Source of the DNA: Enchytraeus crypticus
Lineage: Eukaryota; Annelida; Clitellata; Enchytraeida; Enchytraeidae
Length of the DNA: 64,000 bases
Direction: 5' to 3'
NCBI GenBank assembly: GCA_905160935.1
Contig: CAJHZI010000192.1
Location: 431,001-495,000, forward strand
In this document: piece by piece, positions 21,503 through 30,417 of the stretch
How positions within the stretch are numbered: position 1 is the first letter of the stretch
Layout of the letters: every line of letters starts with the position of its first letter
Notes under the pieces: model-generated
What the model saw: the letters and a program-made list of their open reading frames with translations, nothing else
Told to the model about the DNA's origin: nothing
The model's database searches: none
Position numbers and translations under genes: made by a program

Positions 21503-24500
21503 GTTGTGGTTGTTATTATTTTTATTTTTATTTATTATTTATATTTATTTAATATTATTATTATAATTATTACTATTATTGTAATATTCTCTTTGTTTCA
21601 TCTTCTGCAGACATTTTAATATACCACTTTGCTCGGCCACTTAAAATCACTGCTACATCAGTACTTCTGCACTTTGGTTTCTTTTATGCGATACGTGGGG
21701 TGTGTCCTCTTAGTCATCCACGGTGACTTCATCAAATGACGTCATCATATGACAACATCAGATAATTTATCACGCGATTTCGTCATGACATCATCTGTTG
21801 ACATCATCAAGTAAAAGTATCAGATGCCATTATTAAACGACTTCATCAGATGATTTCTTCTTCAGTGCACTGCCAAGTGGCAGGTTCAAGGTACATATTC
21901 ATTCTCAAAGTCTTTTTTCTAGCTCCATAAGAACACTCCTTAGATCAACAAGGATTATCAGATGATAATTTTGCATTAAACAGTCTTCAATTCCATGTTA
22001 TTGTATGCATTTTCAGAGTTCAAGGAAGCATTTTCATTATTTGACAAGAACGGCGATGGGTCTATATCGTCTAAGGAGTTGGGTATTGTCATGCGATCAT
22101 TGGGGCAGAACCCAACAGAGGCAGAATTGCATGATATGATCAACGAGGTTGATGTAGACGGTATGGATTCGTTTTCTTTCTATCTCTCTCTCTCTCTCTC
22201 TCTATCTCTATCCCTCTTTGTCTATCTCTATCTCTCTCTCTGTCTATCTTTATCTCCCTCTATCTCTGTCTCTGTCTCTCTCTCGGTCTTTCTCTATATC
22301 TCTCTCTATCTATCTATCTATCTCTCTCTCTCTCTATCTATCTATCTCTCTCTCTCTTTGTCTCAGTCTTTATTTGGTTCGAAACAATAGCTGACTCAAA
22401 TTAAGTATTAAAACCAGCTCACTTACCAGGCTTTATAGATCACGAATAAGACGCGAAGCTTCGCGCATTCATTGCAATTTAGATACATCTCATACACTTT
22501 TCGATACCAAAATCCATCGAGATATCGAGTTCAACTTTATTTCCAAAGATGCTCTACATAAACTACAATGAGAAGCATTCCATACCCTCCGAAGATGAAA
22601 GCTATGTTAGGCTTTAATGACTGAAGTCTGCTTTGGGTTAAACGTGTTGATCAATCCAATGCTACTGTGCGAATATGACAGTGAACAGAAAACGCCTTTG
22701 ACCAACAAGAACGTTCTCTTAGCCTGATCTTCTCTTTCTTAGCATCCCATTACTACTGGTGCAGTTTATTATTGGTCCATTCATTTATGACCGCATACAT
22801 ATTTTTTATTTACGCGATTACTGTAATATTATTTACTTATATCGGTAGAATGGCAATAACATCACTGTAATTCTATAGCATTATAGTAGTATAAGGCTAG
22901 TTGTATATATGATAAATTGTAAGTGATCTGCGCTTCGATAGTTTTTATCCAACGTTCTCATATGCGTCAGCCAAAGAATTGTTTATTGTGTAAATATGCA
23001 TTAGGTCTACATTTATTGCATATCTAGTTTCTCGTTAATATTGCCAAGTAAGTCTAATAATTTCCCAATTTATTGGCAAAAATTATACATAGAAGATCAA
23101 TTGTAATTACGTTGTTAATCTGAATTTAAAAATAAGAAAAAGTTAATGGCAATACACCTCAACTAATTAGCGTAAAGACAGAAATTAGAACAAAAATTTA
23201 ATAACATATGAACAAAATTTTGTTACATTGCTAATAAAAAAAGGTAAGAGAGTTATGCGTAACGCCTAATTTCTCCAACTATAAGAATGAAACCAGAGTT
23301 GACACAGCTAGGATTTCATCTCCGATTTCAGTTCTTATTCCAGCTCTTTTAAGTATCTAATTAGGCAAGTAAACTGTAGTACCAGTTTCATCATTTGCAA
23401 TATCAAAAGACATGTCGAACATTGCACTAAATAGACTAAAAAGTGCGACAATTATTTTTTGTCCTTGTTAATTTCAATTATAATAATAAAGGCGGAGAGT
23501 AATCGGCGCTGGACATGTTTTTACCATATTGATACTCATTCGATTGTTCGGAAAAGAGTCGCCATTCACTGGATTACATTTCAACCACCATGTGGTTAGT
23601 TTTATTATTATTGTGATTAGATGCACATTAAAAGACTATGAATTTACCATTGAGTAATTCCATAATTACAATGCGTAATTCTGACTGAATGGAGACTTAA
23701 TAGTGTAAGTTAAATTTGTATTAAAAATCAAAATATTGCTTTCGAAGGTTCCAATTTACAAAATAATTATAATATTATTAATAATAATAACAATAATAAC
23801 TTGTATTATTAGTAGTAGCAGTATAAGTATTAGTATTACTCTTTGTTATTATTATTAGTAGTAGTATTAGTAATAATAATAATAATAATATTAATTTACA
23901 TTTATGTTACTTTTTATTTCTATTATTATTATTCTCATCATCATTATTATTAATCACTTCCATTCTTATTCCTTACTTCAAAATCGCTGCAGAGAACATG
24001 CCTAGATATTTATCTCAATCAAGAACATCTTAGTACAATATTTATTGGTCATTATAAGTATACTTAGCTGGTAATACTTAATAAATTATTATTATTTATT
24101 AATAATAAGTTAGTTATAAAATAATTAATATTTTATAACTAACTTATTAATAATTTTTTATTATTATTTATTAATAATAAGCTAGTTAATAATAATTAAT
24201 TAATAGTTATTAGTTATTAATGATAATAGTTATTTAATAATGATTAAATAATAGTTATTAATTAGTCTAACAACATTGTTAGTGTAATACGTTTGTGTGG
24301 AACTGTAGCTTAAATCACAAATCAGGTTAACTATTACGAATATAGAGACTAGTAATGTTCATTGTTAAAATTTTAATTCTGAAACAATTCTGAAACAATT
24401 TAGTTCTATCCAAATATAGAGTAGAATTCTGAGCTGATACATATAATCTCAGTGCAATATAACATCCACCATAGAACAAGCTGTGAGAACCGGTAGTAGA

Positions 24501-25245
24501 GCTTTCAGTGCCTAGAACTGCCTCTAGATATCAGCTAGATATCTGCCTCTAGATATCTGTAGTCTCTGGTAGATAGAATGAGTTAGCCCCTTGTGAACTC
24601 ACCGAATTTATTCTTAGAGTCTTCGCCATGAACAGCAATGAAATGCTCTACTTCGTTTATTTTGTATTTAATTTTTCTTTTGAAAATTTAAATACCATTT
24701 AACAGATACAGTATTATAGTGAATAGTGAAAGTATTAGATTGTATTATATTATATAGTGTATAGTGAATTATATTATATAGTATAGTGAAAGTATTAATA
24801 ATTTGAACAAAACTGGTCGTTTATGCAACGTGCTTTTCTGGCTCTGGCTAGGATTCGAAACAATACGATCCTGCTCCTCAAGCAAGAGTGCTATCCATTC
24901 GTTTATTCCGCCAGTACAGTACGAGTTGCAGTCTTAAAGTATTGGGACTTCAAAATTGGATAGATATTTCTCAAGAAAGCCCATCAGTGACGCAACGACT
25001 AATAGAGAGCCTAATAATTAACCATTAATAATTAATAATTAATAATAATAGAGAGCCTAATAATAATTAGCCTAATAATGACTAATAATTAGGAAGTGAA
25101 ATGAAGCATCTTGATTTATGGCTTTATGTAATTATATATTGCATAAACTGATTGATAAATTGATTAATTAACTGATTGACTGATATATTGATAGATTTAT
25201 TGATTGATTGATTGATTGTTGTTTGTTGTTTGTTTGTTTGTATGT

Positions 25246-25278
<33 letters not shown>

Positions 25279-26388
25279 GGATTGATTGATTGAATGATTG
25301 ATTGATCGATTGTGTCTAAGTATCAATTGATTTATTGATCCTGATCGATAGTGTTGTTATTGATAGATTGATCAATGTACTGGGTTGATATGTGCGAGCA
25401 GTGCAGAAATAGACTTTCATGATGATAAAAAAACTTTACAAATCATGTAGAATCAGAATGACGAAAAATTGTAGAATTAATTAAAATTCTACAATTTTTC
25501 GTCATTCTGATTCTACATGATTTGTAAAGTTTTTTTATATTGATATTATTATATATATTTTATTGATATATCAGAAATAGTAAATTTAACAGTCCAATTC
25601 TTCCAGTAACTCTTGGCGATGTCGGCTCATTTCAAACAAAATGATCATTATGTTGAGTAAATAGACATTATCTACTTTAAGAGTTTCATAAATTATAAAT
25701 GAGATTGATGGATTTCCCTGCATTTTGTCCGGGCTGTTTGAAGAATAGACCAAGCGGTGACTGCACATGTCGTAGAAGATTAATTAGATTGATTGATTAT
25801 GTTTTAATCAGTCAATGAGACGATAGACTTCCAGGAATTCGTGGCGATGATGATGATGACGACGACGACAACGACGATGACGATGACGATGATTATAATT
25901 AATTAGATTGATTGATTATGTTTTAACTAGGCAATGGCACGATAGACTTCCAGGAATTCGTAGCGATGATGGCGCGACAAATGAAGAGTCCGCAGGATGA
26001 GGAGATAGAGTTGCGAGAATCTTTTAAAGTATTCGACAAAAACGGAGACGGGTTTATCAGCGGTCATGAGCTGCGACAAGTTATGACGACACTTGGTGAA
26101 AAGGTTACGAGTTAATTCTTGTTCAATGGTTCTTGTATTTTGGACCTATTATGTGGAAGACTAATCTAGCAAGACGGAGTGAATTCTGTGACATATAATG
26201 TTCCTTGTATAACAGAATCATTGTATTTTTGCGGAATATTTAAACCAGCTGTTAGATATGAATGGCATCAAGTATTGTTGATTATGTACAATTGTATTTT
26301 TTATTCTGCTCTCCAACAGATATGTTCTTCAAAATTCCATATTTCATACATTCGATTAAAATATATTTAGAAGATTCGATATTTCTTA

Positions 26389-26425
<37 letters not shown>

Positions 26426-27413
26426 CAATTGAAATAAAAATTTCTAGTAGAGGACAGAATATTCTGAAGAAGATGTGTCCTTCAGATAATATTATTATAA
26501 ATATTTTGATTGTAGGAACTAAGTAATTAATAACAGTAACGAATTATCGTCATTAATTAATAAATACTGCTATGTAAACAATAGAAATAATTGTGCTGTG
26601 CCAGGGAGATTTCATATTGAGAAAGTTAACTGGAAGTTGCTCTACCGAAATGATGAACACAAAGCTGTATAATATCTTCGATTGCTCTATTTATGTATCA
26701 GTTAACGGATGAAGAGGTAGAAGAAATGATACGTGAAGCCGATGTTGATGGAGACGGCAAAGTTAACTATGACGGTATGCAATATAATAATAATAATAAA
26801 GGTTTAGCGTCCGTTTCCTCATCCAAGGATGATGCCAGGGACGTCACTAACGTCTAATATACACTAACGCATTGACCAATGTCATGATCACACCTAAAAA
26901 CTATGCGCACACCCACGCACTAAGCAAACACCCACGCACTAAGCACACACCCATGCATGAAGCACCACATACTAAACACACACCCACGCACTACGCACAC
27001 TCACGCACTAAAATGTCAATCAAATTTACGTTTAACTCTCCTCTCCAAAAAGAGATAATAGGTTGATTTATATAAAGCCATTGTAACTGAAAGCAACTTT
27101 TTGGAATTAATTTAAGTAATTTAAGTATGTAAATCATCCTATATGGCTGTCTATCGCTGATCGGAGTTAGGAACGTTTAGCTATTTCGGCTATATGCACA
27201 TTTAACCTCAACTCTTTGCCACTGAAATAAATTAATGTTTTTTCCATATATCATTATATTCAATAATGATATTTCATGACGTTTAGCTATACATACCCTA
27301 CATTTTAATATCTCCCTTCTCCGGATTTCTTTCATAAAGTTCAGAAAATGAATAATCTAAATATATGTGTACATTATATGTTAGAATTTGTGAAGATGAT
27401 GGTATCGAAGTGA
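19434..27413 (+). CDS. Calmodulin-like EF-hand Ca2+ sensor gene (five exons seen, initiator exon not found)
   Basis: Exons 19434-19464, 22017-22160, 25931-26103, 26702-26774 and 27385-27413 splice in phase into 149 codons plus a TGA stop. A separate exon ending in the initiator ATG, as in vertebrate CALM, would give 150 residues. The four EF loops are complete: [12 protein letters not shown] (residues 21-32), [12 protein letters not shown] (57-68), [12 protein letters not shown] (95-106) and [12 protein letters not shown] (131-142). Each has Asp at position 1, Gly at 6 and Glu at 12. My hand alignment to vertebrate calmodulin finds about 107 of 148 identities and one extra residue in the central linker. 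The family binds four Ca2+ ions and wraps around amphipathic target helices in the cytosol. Metazoan calmodulin is nearly invariant, so this is more likely a divergent paralogue than calmodulin itself. The exons show no stop or frameshift. Confidence 0.9.
20228..20460. repeat. TA microsatellite with ATGT interruptions
   Basis: Long TA tracts are interrupted by gtatgcatgtatgtatgtat and tatagg segments. It lies in calmodulin-like intron 2. Confidence 0.95.
21380..21505 (+). mobile_element. LINE-B 3' end with ATT tail
   Basis: It contains gtgaatcgatttgtagtgat, gggacgtccctgacatcatc and a diverged gaggaaac-gacgttaaacc block, followed by (TTA)n from about 21468. It matches the 3'UTR of the element at 9735-10313. 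It lies in intron 2 of the calmodulin-like gene. Confidence 0.8.
21730..21856. repeat. Degenerate (ATGACATC)-like minisatellite
   Basis: atgacgtcatcatatgacaa, gtcatgacatcatctgttga and catcatcaag repeat a ~10-bp theme just beyond the 3' end of a SINE-A fragment. Confidence 0.6.
21858..21962 (-). mobile_element. SINE-A 3' part, antisense
   Basis: On the minus strand: ctccttagatcaac region read as aggagtgttcttatggagct, then atgtaccttgaacctgccac and ttggcagtgcactgaag. It lies about 55 nt before calmodulin-like exon 3. Confidence 0.55.
22017..22160 (+). CDS. Calmodulin-like exon 3 (EF-hand 1 and start of EF-hand 2)
   Basis: This exon has 144 nt, between the acceptor gcattttcag and the donor GACG|gtatgg. 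It encodes [15 protein letters not shown], continues through [20 protein letters not shown], and breaks inside the Gly codon of loop 2. The length and both phases match the vertebrate CALM exon 3 as I recall it. A pyrimidine-rich TCTC/TATC microsatellite begins about 16 nt after the donor. The upstream ATG at 21995 lies in the intron and is not the start. Confidence 0.93.
22177..22370. repeat. TCTC/TATC microsatellite beside a splice donor
   Basis: Mixed (TC)n and (TATC)n start 16 nt after calmodulin-like exon 3. The Leu/Ser open frame that runs on from the exon is intronic. Confidence 0.9.
22380..23755. other. Intron 3 of the calmodulin-like gene, first part
   Basis: AT-rich, with no exon or element recognised. 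Confidence 0.6.
23760..24000. repeat. ATT/AAT and AGT microsatellite cluster
   Basis: Mixed trinucleotide repeats, including taataataa and agtagtagca, are interrupted and old-looking. Confidence 0.8.
24103..24149. repeat. Perfect foldback, 20-bp arms, 7-nt loop
   Basis: Arm taataagttagttataaaat at 24103-24122 is mirrored at 24130-24149 with loop aattaat. A third partial copy (aataataagctagtt) follows near 24174. Confidence 0.85.
24845..24925 (-). mobile_element. tRNA-like sequence, antisense (degenerate tRNA or SINE head)
   Basis: On the minus strand, CTGGC pairs with a terminal GCCAG. CTTGC TTGAGGA GCAGG forms an anticodon-like arm with GAG in the loop, and gtttcgaatcctag resembles box B. 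The T stem does not close, so a working tRNA is unlikely. Confidence 0.4.
25140..25335. repeat. GATT tetranucleotide microsatellite
   Basis: Interrupted gattgattgatt with a short tttgtttg stretch, in calmodulin-like intron 3. Confidence 0.9.
25427..25536. repeat. Perfect foldback, 52-bp arms, 6-nt loop
   Basis: Arm 1 (25427-25478) starts aaaaaaactttacaaatcat and ends gtagaatt. Arm 2 (25485-25536) is its exact reverse complement. The loop is aattaa. It lies about 395 nt upstream of calmodulin-like exon 4 and would fold in the pre-mRNA. No element ends or target duplications are seen. Confidence 0.95.
25726..25780 (+). mobile_element. SINE-A 5' part
   Basis: ttgtccgggctgtttgaaga, atagaccaagcggtgactgc and acatgtcgtagaaga align with the 5' end of the 55135 copy. 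It stops where the duplicated exon 4 flank begins. Confidence 0.5.
25780..25850 (+). pseudogene. Partial duplicate of calmodulin-like exon 4 acceptor and 5' coding end
   Basis: Positions 25780-25850 repeat 25899-25969 at a 119-bp offset with only a handful of mismatches. The copy holds the intron end ttagattgattgattatg, a retained AG at 25810-25811, and the first ~39 exon bases encoding the [11 protein letters not shown] region. It then dissolves into ATG/ACG triplets (25846-25893). Splicing to its AG would add 119 nt and meet an in-frame TAG, so it should not make a normal protein. Most likely it is a relic of a small tandem duplication within the intron. Confidence 0.85.
25846..25893. repeat. 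GAT/GAC triplet microsatellite between the exon duplicates
   Basis: The triplets GATGATGATGATGACGACGAC continue in mixed form up to the second duplicate. The tract starts exactly where the duplicated exon encodes Met-Met (GCGATGATG), so it probably grew from those coding triplets. Confidence 0.8.
25931..26103 (+). CDS. Calmodulin-like exon 4 (end of EF-hand 2, linker, EF-hand 3)
   Basis: This 173-nt exon follows the acceptor ttttaactag and ends AAG|gttacg, a weak donor. It encodes [19 protein letters not shown], a linker [13 protein letters not shown] and the third loop [12 protein letters not shown], and closes with [11 protein letters not shown] in phase 0. Vertebrate CALM has its fourth intron earlier, so this intron position is moved or lineage-specific. 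The exon is preceded 119 bp upstream by a partial copy of its own acceptor and first ~39 coding bases. Confidence 0.92.
26391..26424. repeat. ATT microsatellite
   Basis: (ATT)n of about 11 units in calmodulin-like intron 4, without an attached LINE-B block. Confidence 0.9.
26702..26774 (+). CDS. Calmodulin-like exon 5 (EF-hand 4)
   Basis: This exon has 73 nt, from the acceptor tttatgtatcag to the donor GACG|gtatgc. It reads [20 protein letters not shown] and then VNYD, leaving one base for the next Glu codon. The Lys of GEK before LTDEE corresponds to the lysine that is often trimethylated in calmodulin. A LINE/SINE 3' tail in antisense orientation begins within about 10 nt of the donor. Confidence 0.92.
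26783..26852 (-). mobile_element. LINE-B-type 3' tail, antisense, next to a splice donor
   Basis: (AAT)n then ggtttagcgtccgtttcctc and atgatgccagggacgtc is the reverse complement of the LINE-B end. It begins about 9 nt inside the intron that follows calmodulin-like exon 5. Confidence 0.8.
26905..27012. repeat. CA-rich minisatellite
   Basis: The theme cacacccacgcactaagc repeats about five times with changes. It lies in the last intron of the calmodulin-like gene. Confidence 0.75.
27385..27413 (+). CDS. Calmodulin-like exon 6 (C-terminus and stop)
   Basis: The acceptor (attatatgttag) is followed by 29 nt reading (G)AA TTT GTG AAG ATG ATG GTA TCG AAG TGA, which is EFVKMMVSK-stop. It matches the calmodulin end EFVQMMTAK in length and phase. 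Vertebrate CALM also ends with a 29-nt coding segment, as I recall. This is too short to be called from open frames alone. Confidence 0.85.
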
Positions 27414-27631
27414 ATCTGATCGTCTGTCTCGTCGCCCGGAGTAGAGATATCGGCATGACACGAAGACATTGCTGGAACGCTCAAAGAATACTGGATATTA
27501 TTTTCTAAGATTTTGCATTTTGCTGATTAACTACGATCTTCTTTTATTATACATTCCTACTTTCTACAGTTCCTAATAATTACCAGCACTGAAGAATTGT
27601 GTATACGCGTAGTTGAATGTTCGCGCTAAGA

Positions 27632-27637
27632 AATAAA
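27632..27637 (+). terminator. Probable polyadenylation signal of the calmodulin-like gene
   Basis: AATAAA lies about 220 nt after the TGA stop and is followed about 20 nt later by a GT-rich stretch. This suits a 3'UTR of roughly 240 nt. No better signal is nearer to the stop. Confidence 0.5.
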
Positions 27638-27775
27638 CTTCGTAAAATAGTGCGCATGTCACATATTTAATTCACACTGCATAAGAGTATGATTGTATAC
27701 TCATTTTGATATTAAGAATGGATTCGGACTTTGCTGAAATTTAACTCTACTGGTTTCATGGCACGACGCTACCAT

Positions 27776-27833
27776 TGACAACAGTTGCCATGACGACAGT
27801 TGCCATGACGACAGTTGCCATGACGACAGTTGC
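27776..27833. repeat. 15-bp tandem repeat, four copies
   Basis: The unit acagttgccatgacg repeats just downstream of the calmodulin-like 3'UTR. Confidence 0.85.
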
Positions 27834-27892
27834 TATGTTGCTGTTCCCCCTGTTTCTATTATCACAGAAAACTAGCAATGCCGATATACATG

Positions 27893-27897
<5 letters not shown>

Positions 27898-27938
<41 letters not shown>

Positions 27939-28064
27939 GTTTAAATTATATATATGTAAATATATATATATATATATATATTATATATTATATATATATA
28001 CATTATATATACCCATGTATATACTATACGCATATACATTTGTATATACACATGAAGGCCTATA

Positions 28065-28122
<58 letters not shown>
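27898..28122. repeat. TA microsatellite cluster
   Basis: TA tracts with short interruptions. The Tyr/Ile open frame is not a gene. Confidence 0.95.
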
Positions 28123-28124
<2 letters not shown>

Positions 28125-28382
28125 TGCCGCCTAGCAAAAGGCTAATCTGTTTAGAAAATCTAAGTGTCTTCAAATTTATTATTAGGCTATCCTAATAAAT
28201 GATATTAATAATAAGAATTGTACTCATTTTAATGGCTATATTAAATATGAGTAAATGTTGTTAAAGTATTGTTAAGGTATCAACTATTACAATAAATTAA
28301 GACTGATACAGTTGGCCACTAAAACATGAACTATCTTTCTACGACAGTTCTGTGATCCATGTCACAATAAAGCGACGTAGTA

Positions 28383-28487
28383 AACTAATACTTTATCATC
28401 ATTTTCTATTTATGTGAAATTTTAACTAAACTTTTTCAGTTTAGTTAAAATTTCACATAAATAGAAAATGATGATAAAGTATTAGTT
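28383..28487. repeat. Perfect foldback, 49-bp arms, 7-nt loop
   Basis: Arm 1 (28383-28431) starts aactaatactttatcatcat and ends taactaaac. Arm 2 (28439-28487) is its exact reverse complement. The loop is tttttca. There are no flanking direct repeats that I can see. Confidence 0.95.
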
Positions 28488-28555
28488 AAGCTTAAGCTGC
28501 GTACTGAATTTTAAAAGCTTATTGTCAATGAACGTTTGCAACTAGTACTGAATCA

Positions 28556-28640
28556 TCTTCATCATCTTCATTATCATCATCATCATTATCATCATCATCT
28601 GTGGCTCCCAGGATAAAGTAGTTTTAAGTAATAGCTTAGC
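28556..28640 (-). repeat. CAT microsatellite, possible SINE-C tail
   Basis: (ATC)n with ATT interruptions. The adjoining ggctcccaggataaag weakly resembles the SINE-C 3' end in antisense. Confidence 0.4.
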
Positions 28641-28879
28641 AATTACATCAGCCTTCTCATTTTAATAACATTATCTTAGTACAAAAAATATGGCAAAAGG
28701 TAAAAAATGGCAAAAAATGCAAAGGGAAACCTTTTCGGCTGCCGCATTTTTTCGTGAAAAGACTACATAACGGTATGGGTGGATAACATTATGGTTTTGA
28801 TTTAATTAACTTATTGATCGATGGACGAAATTATTGATGAAACATTCCATTTATGGATTGTGAAATCCACTGTTAGTAG

Positions 28880-28932
28880 TTACATGTACCTTGAGCCTGC
28901 CATTTTATAGAATCCTAGAGATCGAGAGGGAA

Positions 28933-28975
<43 letters not shown>

Positions 28976-29145
28976 AAGAGAGAGAAAGGAAGAGAGCTAA
29001 GGACAGAGGAGAGAGTCAGAGAGAGATAGAACTAGGAAATGAGAGAGAGCAACAGAGAGAACGAGAGATAAAAAGAGAGAGAAGGAGAGAGACAAAGAAA
29101 GAGGGGGAGAGAAAAGAGAGAGAAAAGAAGGGATACAGAGCAAGA
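28880..29145 (+). repeat. GA-rich microsatellite following a SINE-A/LINE-A-like 3' end
   Basis: acatgtaccttgagcctgcc, then attttatagaatcctagaga, resembles the shared SINE-A/LINE-A end and passes directly into ~220 bp of AGAG and AAGAGAG repeats. The Arg/Glu-rich and Leu/Ser-rich open frames here are products of the repeat. Confidence 0.6.
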
Positions 29146-29654
29146 TAAAGCACTATACTTGCACATGTCTATACACAGATTTAATGCACAGACTACAGTA
29201 ATGAGGGTTTCTAACTTGTACCTAAACAAGTTTTAACATCTGTTAGATAAAGTCTAAAATAACAAAATAATATCTACCGTTTTGTTTTTAAAATTTGTTT
29301 GAGGTTTTCGCCTGCTTCATGAAAGACTCATATATTTAAGTACTTGAGCCTACTGAACACTGTTGTTAGGTACATGATTTATGGTCAGTAACTCAGTATG
29401 GCCATAAGTCATATAAGTGTTACTCGTGTTTTCATATATATGCGATCTTAGATGCTTTCTATTATCATTATTTATTGTGTTAATTGCATTGTTTCTAGAG
29501 ATTCTCTATAGTGTTTAAATTATCTTCTCGTGATAATTTCCCATTCATTGCCTGCTATGGGCCTATATTGAATACATTCAATAAGATTGTATCTTTTTGT
29601 AAGACTTCAATAAAATAACTAGAATTACTGAAAAGGTAACGAAATTCTTTAAAT

Positions 29655-29970
29655 GAGGGGCGGGGTATAGGCACTCGGTTAAATTACGCTTCAATTGAAT
29701 GAAGTCAAACTACGTCGTGCTCGGTTGGTACTTTGTGGGTGACCACCTTGGAAGACTGAGAGTTGACAGCTTTGAATAAATCCCGAGGGTGTTGTAAGGT
29801 TATTCTTAAATCCGCACTGAATTGTGCGCTTACAAAAGGCAACGATTGCTAATAAGCTTGGAGATAATAAAGGAAATAACGAAAACTACAAAAACAGCAA
29901 TCAAGAAAGGAAGCAATGTAGCACATGCGGTATTTCACATTTGTAACTATACGAACAAAAAATGAAACCC
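29655..29970 (+). mobile_element. SINE-E: 5S rRNA-derived SINE
   Basis: Bases 29712-29756 (tacgtcgtgctcggttggta, ctttgtgggtgaccacct, tggaa) match the 3' half of eukaryotic 5S rRNA, including box C (GTGGGTGACC). The 5' half is diverged. A non-5S body follows: acaaaaggcaacgattgcta, aaggaaataacgaaaactac, atgcggtatttcacat. The body recurs without a clear 5S head at 2887-3045 and 40370-40490, which marks it as a dispersed family and not a 5S gene. Confidence 0.72.
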
Positions 29971-30417
29971 AGTTCAAAAAGAAAACCGCTCAAACGAAAA
30001 TCCACATTGAAAAAACTATCCTCATTAGAAGGTTACATTAGAAGAAACACATCTTATAAGTAAACCTTTCGTACATGTCTGTTTTATTAACTCCTTTCCT
30101 AATAGGACTTGCGAAGCCTCTTAAAGGAAAGGATCACGTATAATGAAATCATTTCAGATAGTTAATTTTTAGAACAAATTTTTGGAAAACATTTTGGACG
30201 AATTCAATATTATCGTAACCCATTCCAAAACGCCAACGATCTAGGTATTGGTTATATTATTGGTTATAATTTCAAATGTGCATCTGGAAACCTTAGGCCA
30301 CTAGCTCGCAAATCTAAGTGCTATACATCTCGCCGTTGTAGTACCAACTGCTAATATTACTTTTTAAAAGTCACACTATTATTTATTTAATTGATTTTTT
30401 TAAAATTCATAACATAA

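Noticed and set aside
24845-24925. Functional tRNA gene on the minus strand
   Set aside because: The acceptor and anticodon arms partly pair, but the T arm does not close and the acceptor stem has mismatches.
25811-25850. Alternative calmodulin exon starting at the duplicate acceptor
   Set aside because: Reading through adds 119 nt, shifts the frame and meets an in-frame TAG before the real exon.
28891-29229. Arg/Glu-rich (+) and Leu/Ser-rich (-) open frames
   Set aside because: Both are readings of the GA microsatellite. The amino-acid pattern follows the dinucleotide repeat.
29705-29775. A working 5S rRNA gene
   Set aside because: Only the 3' half of 5S is well matched, the 5' half is diverged, and the flanking body recurs elsewhere as a dispersed repeat.
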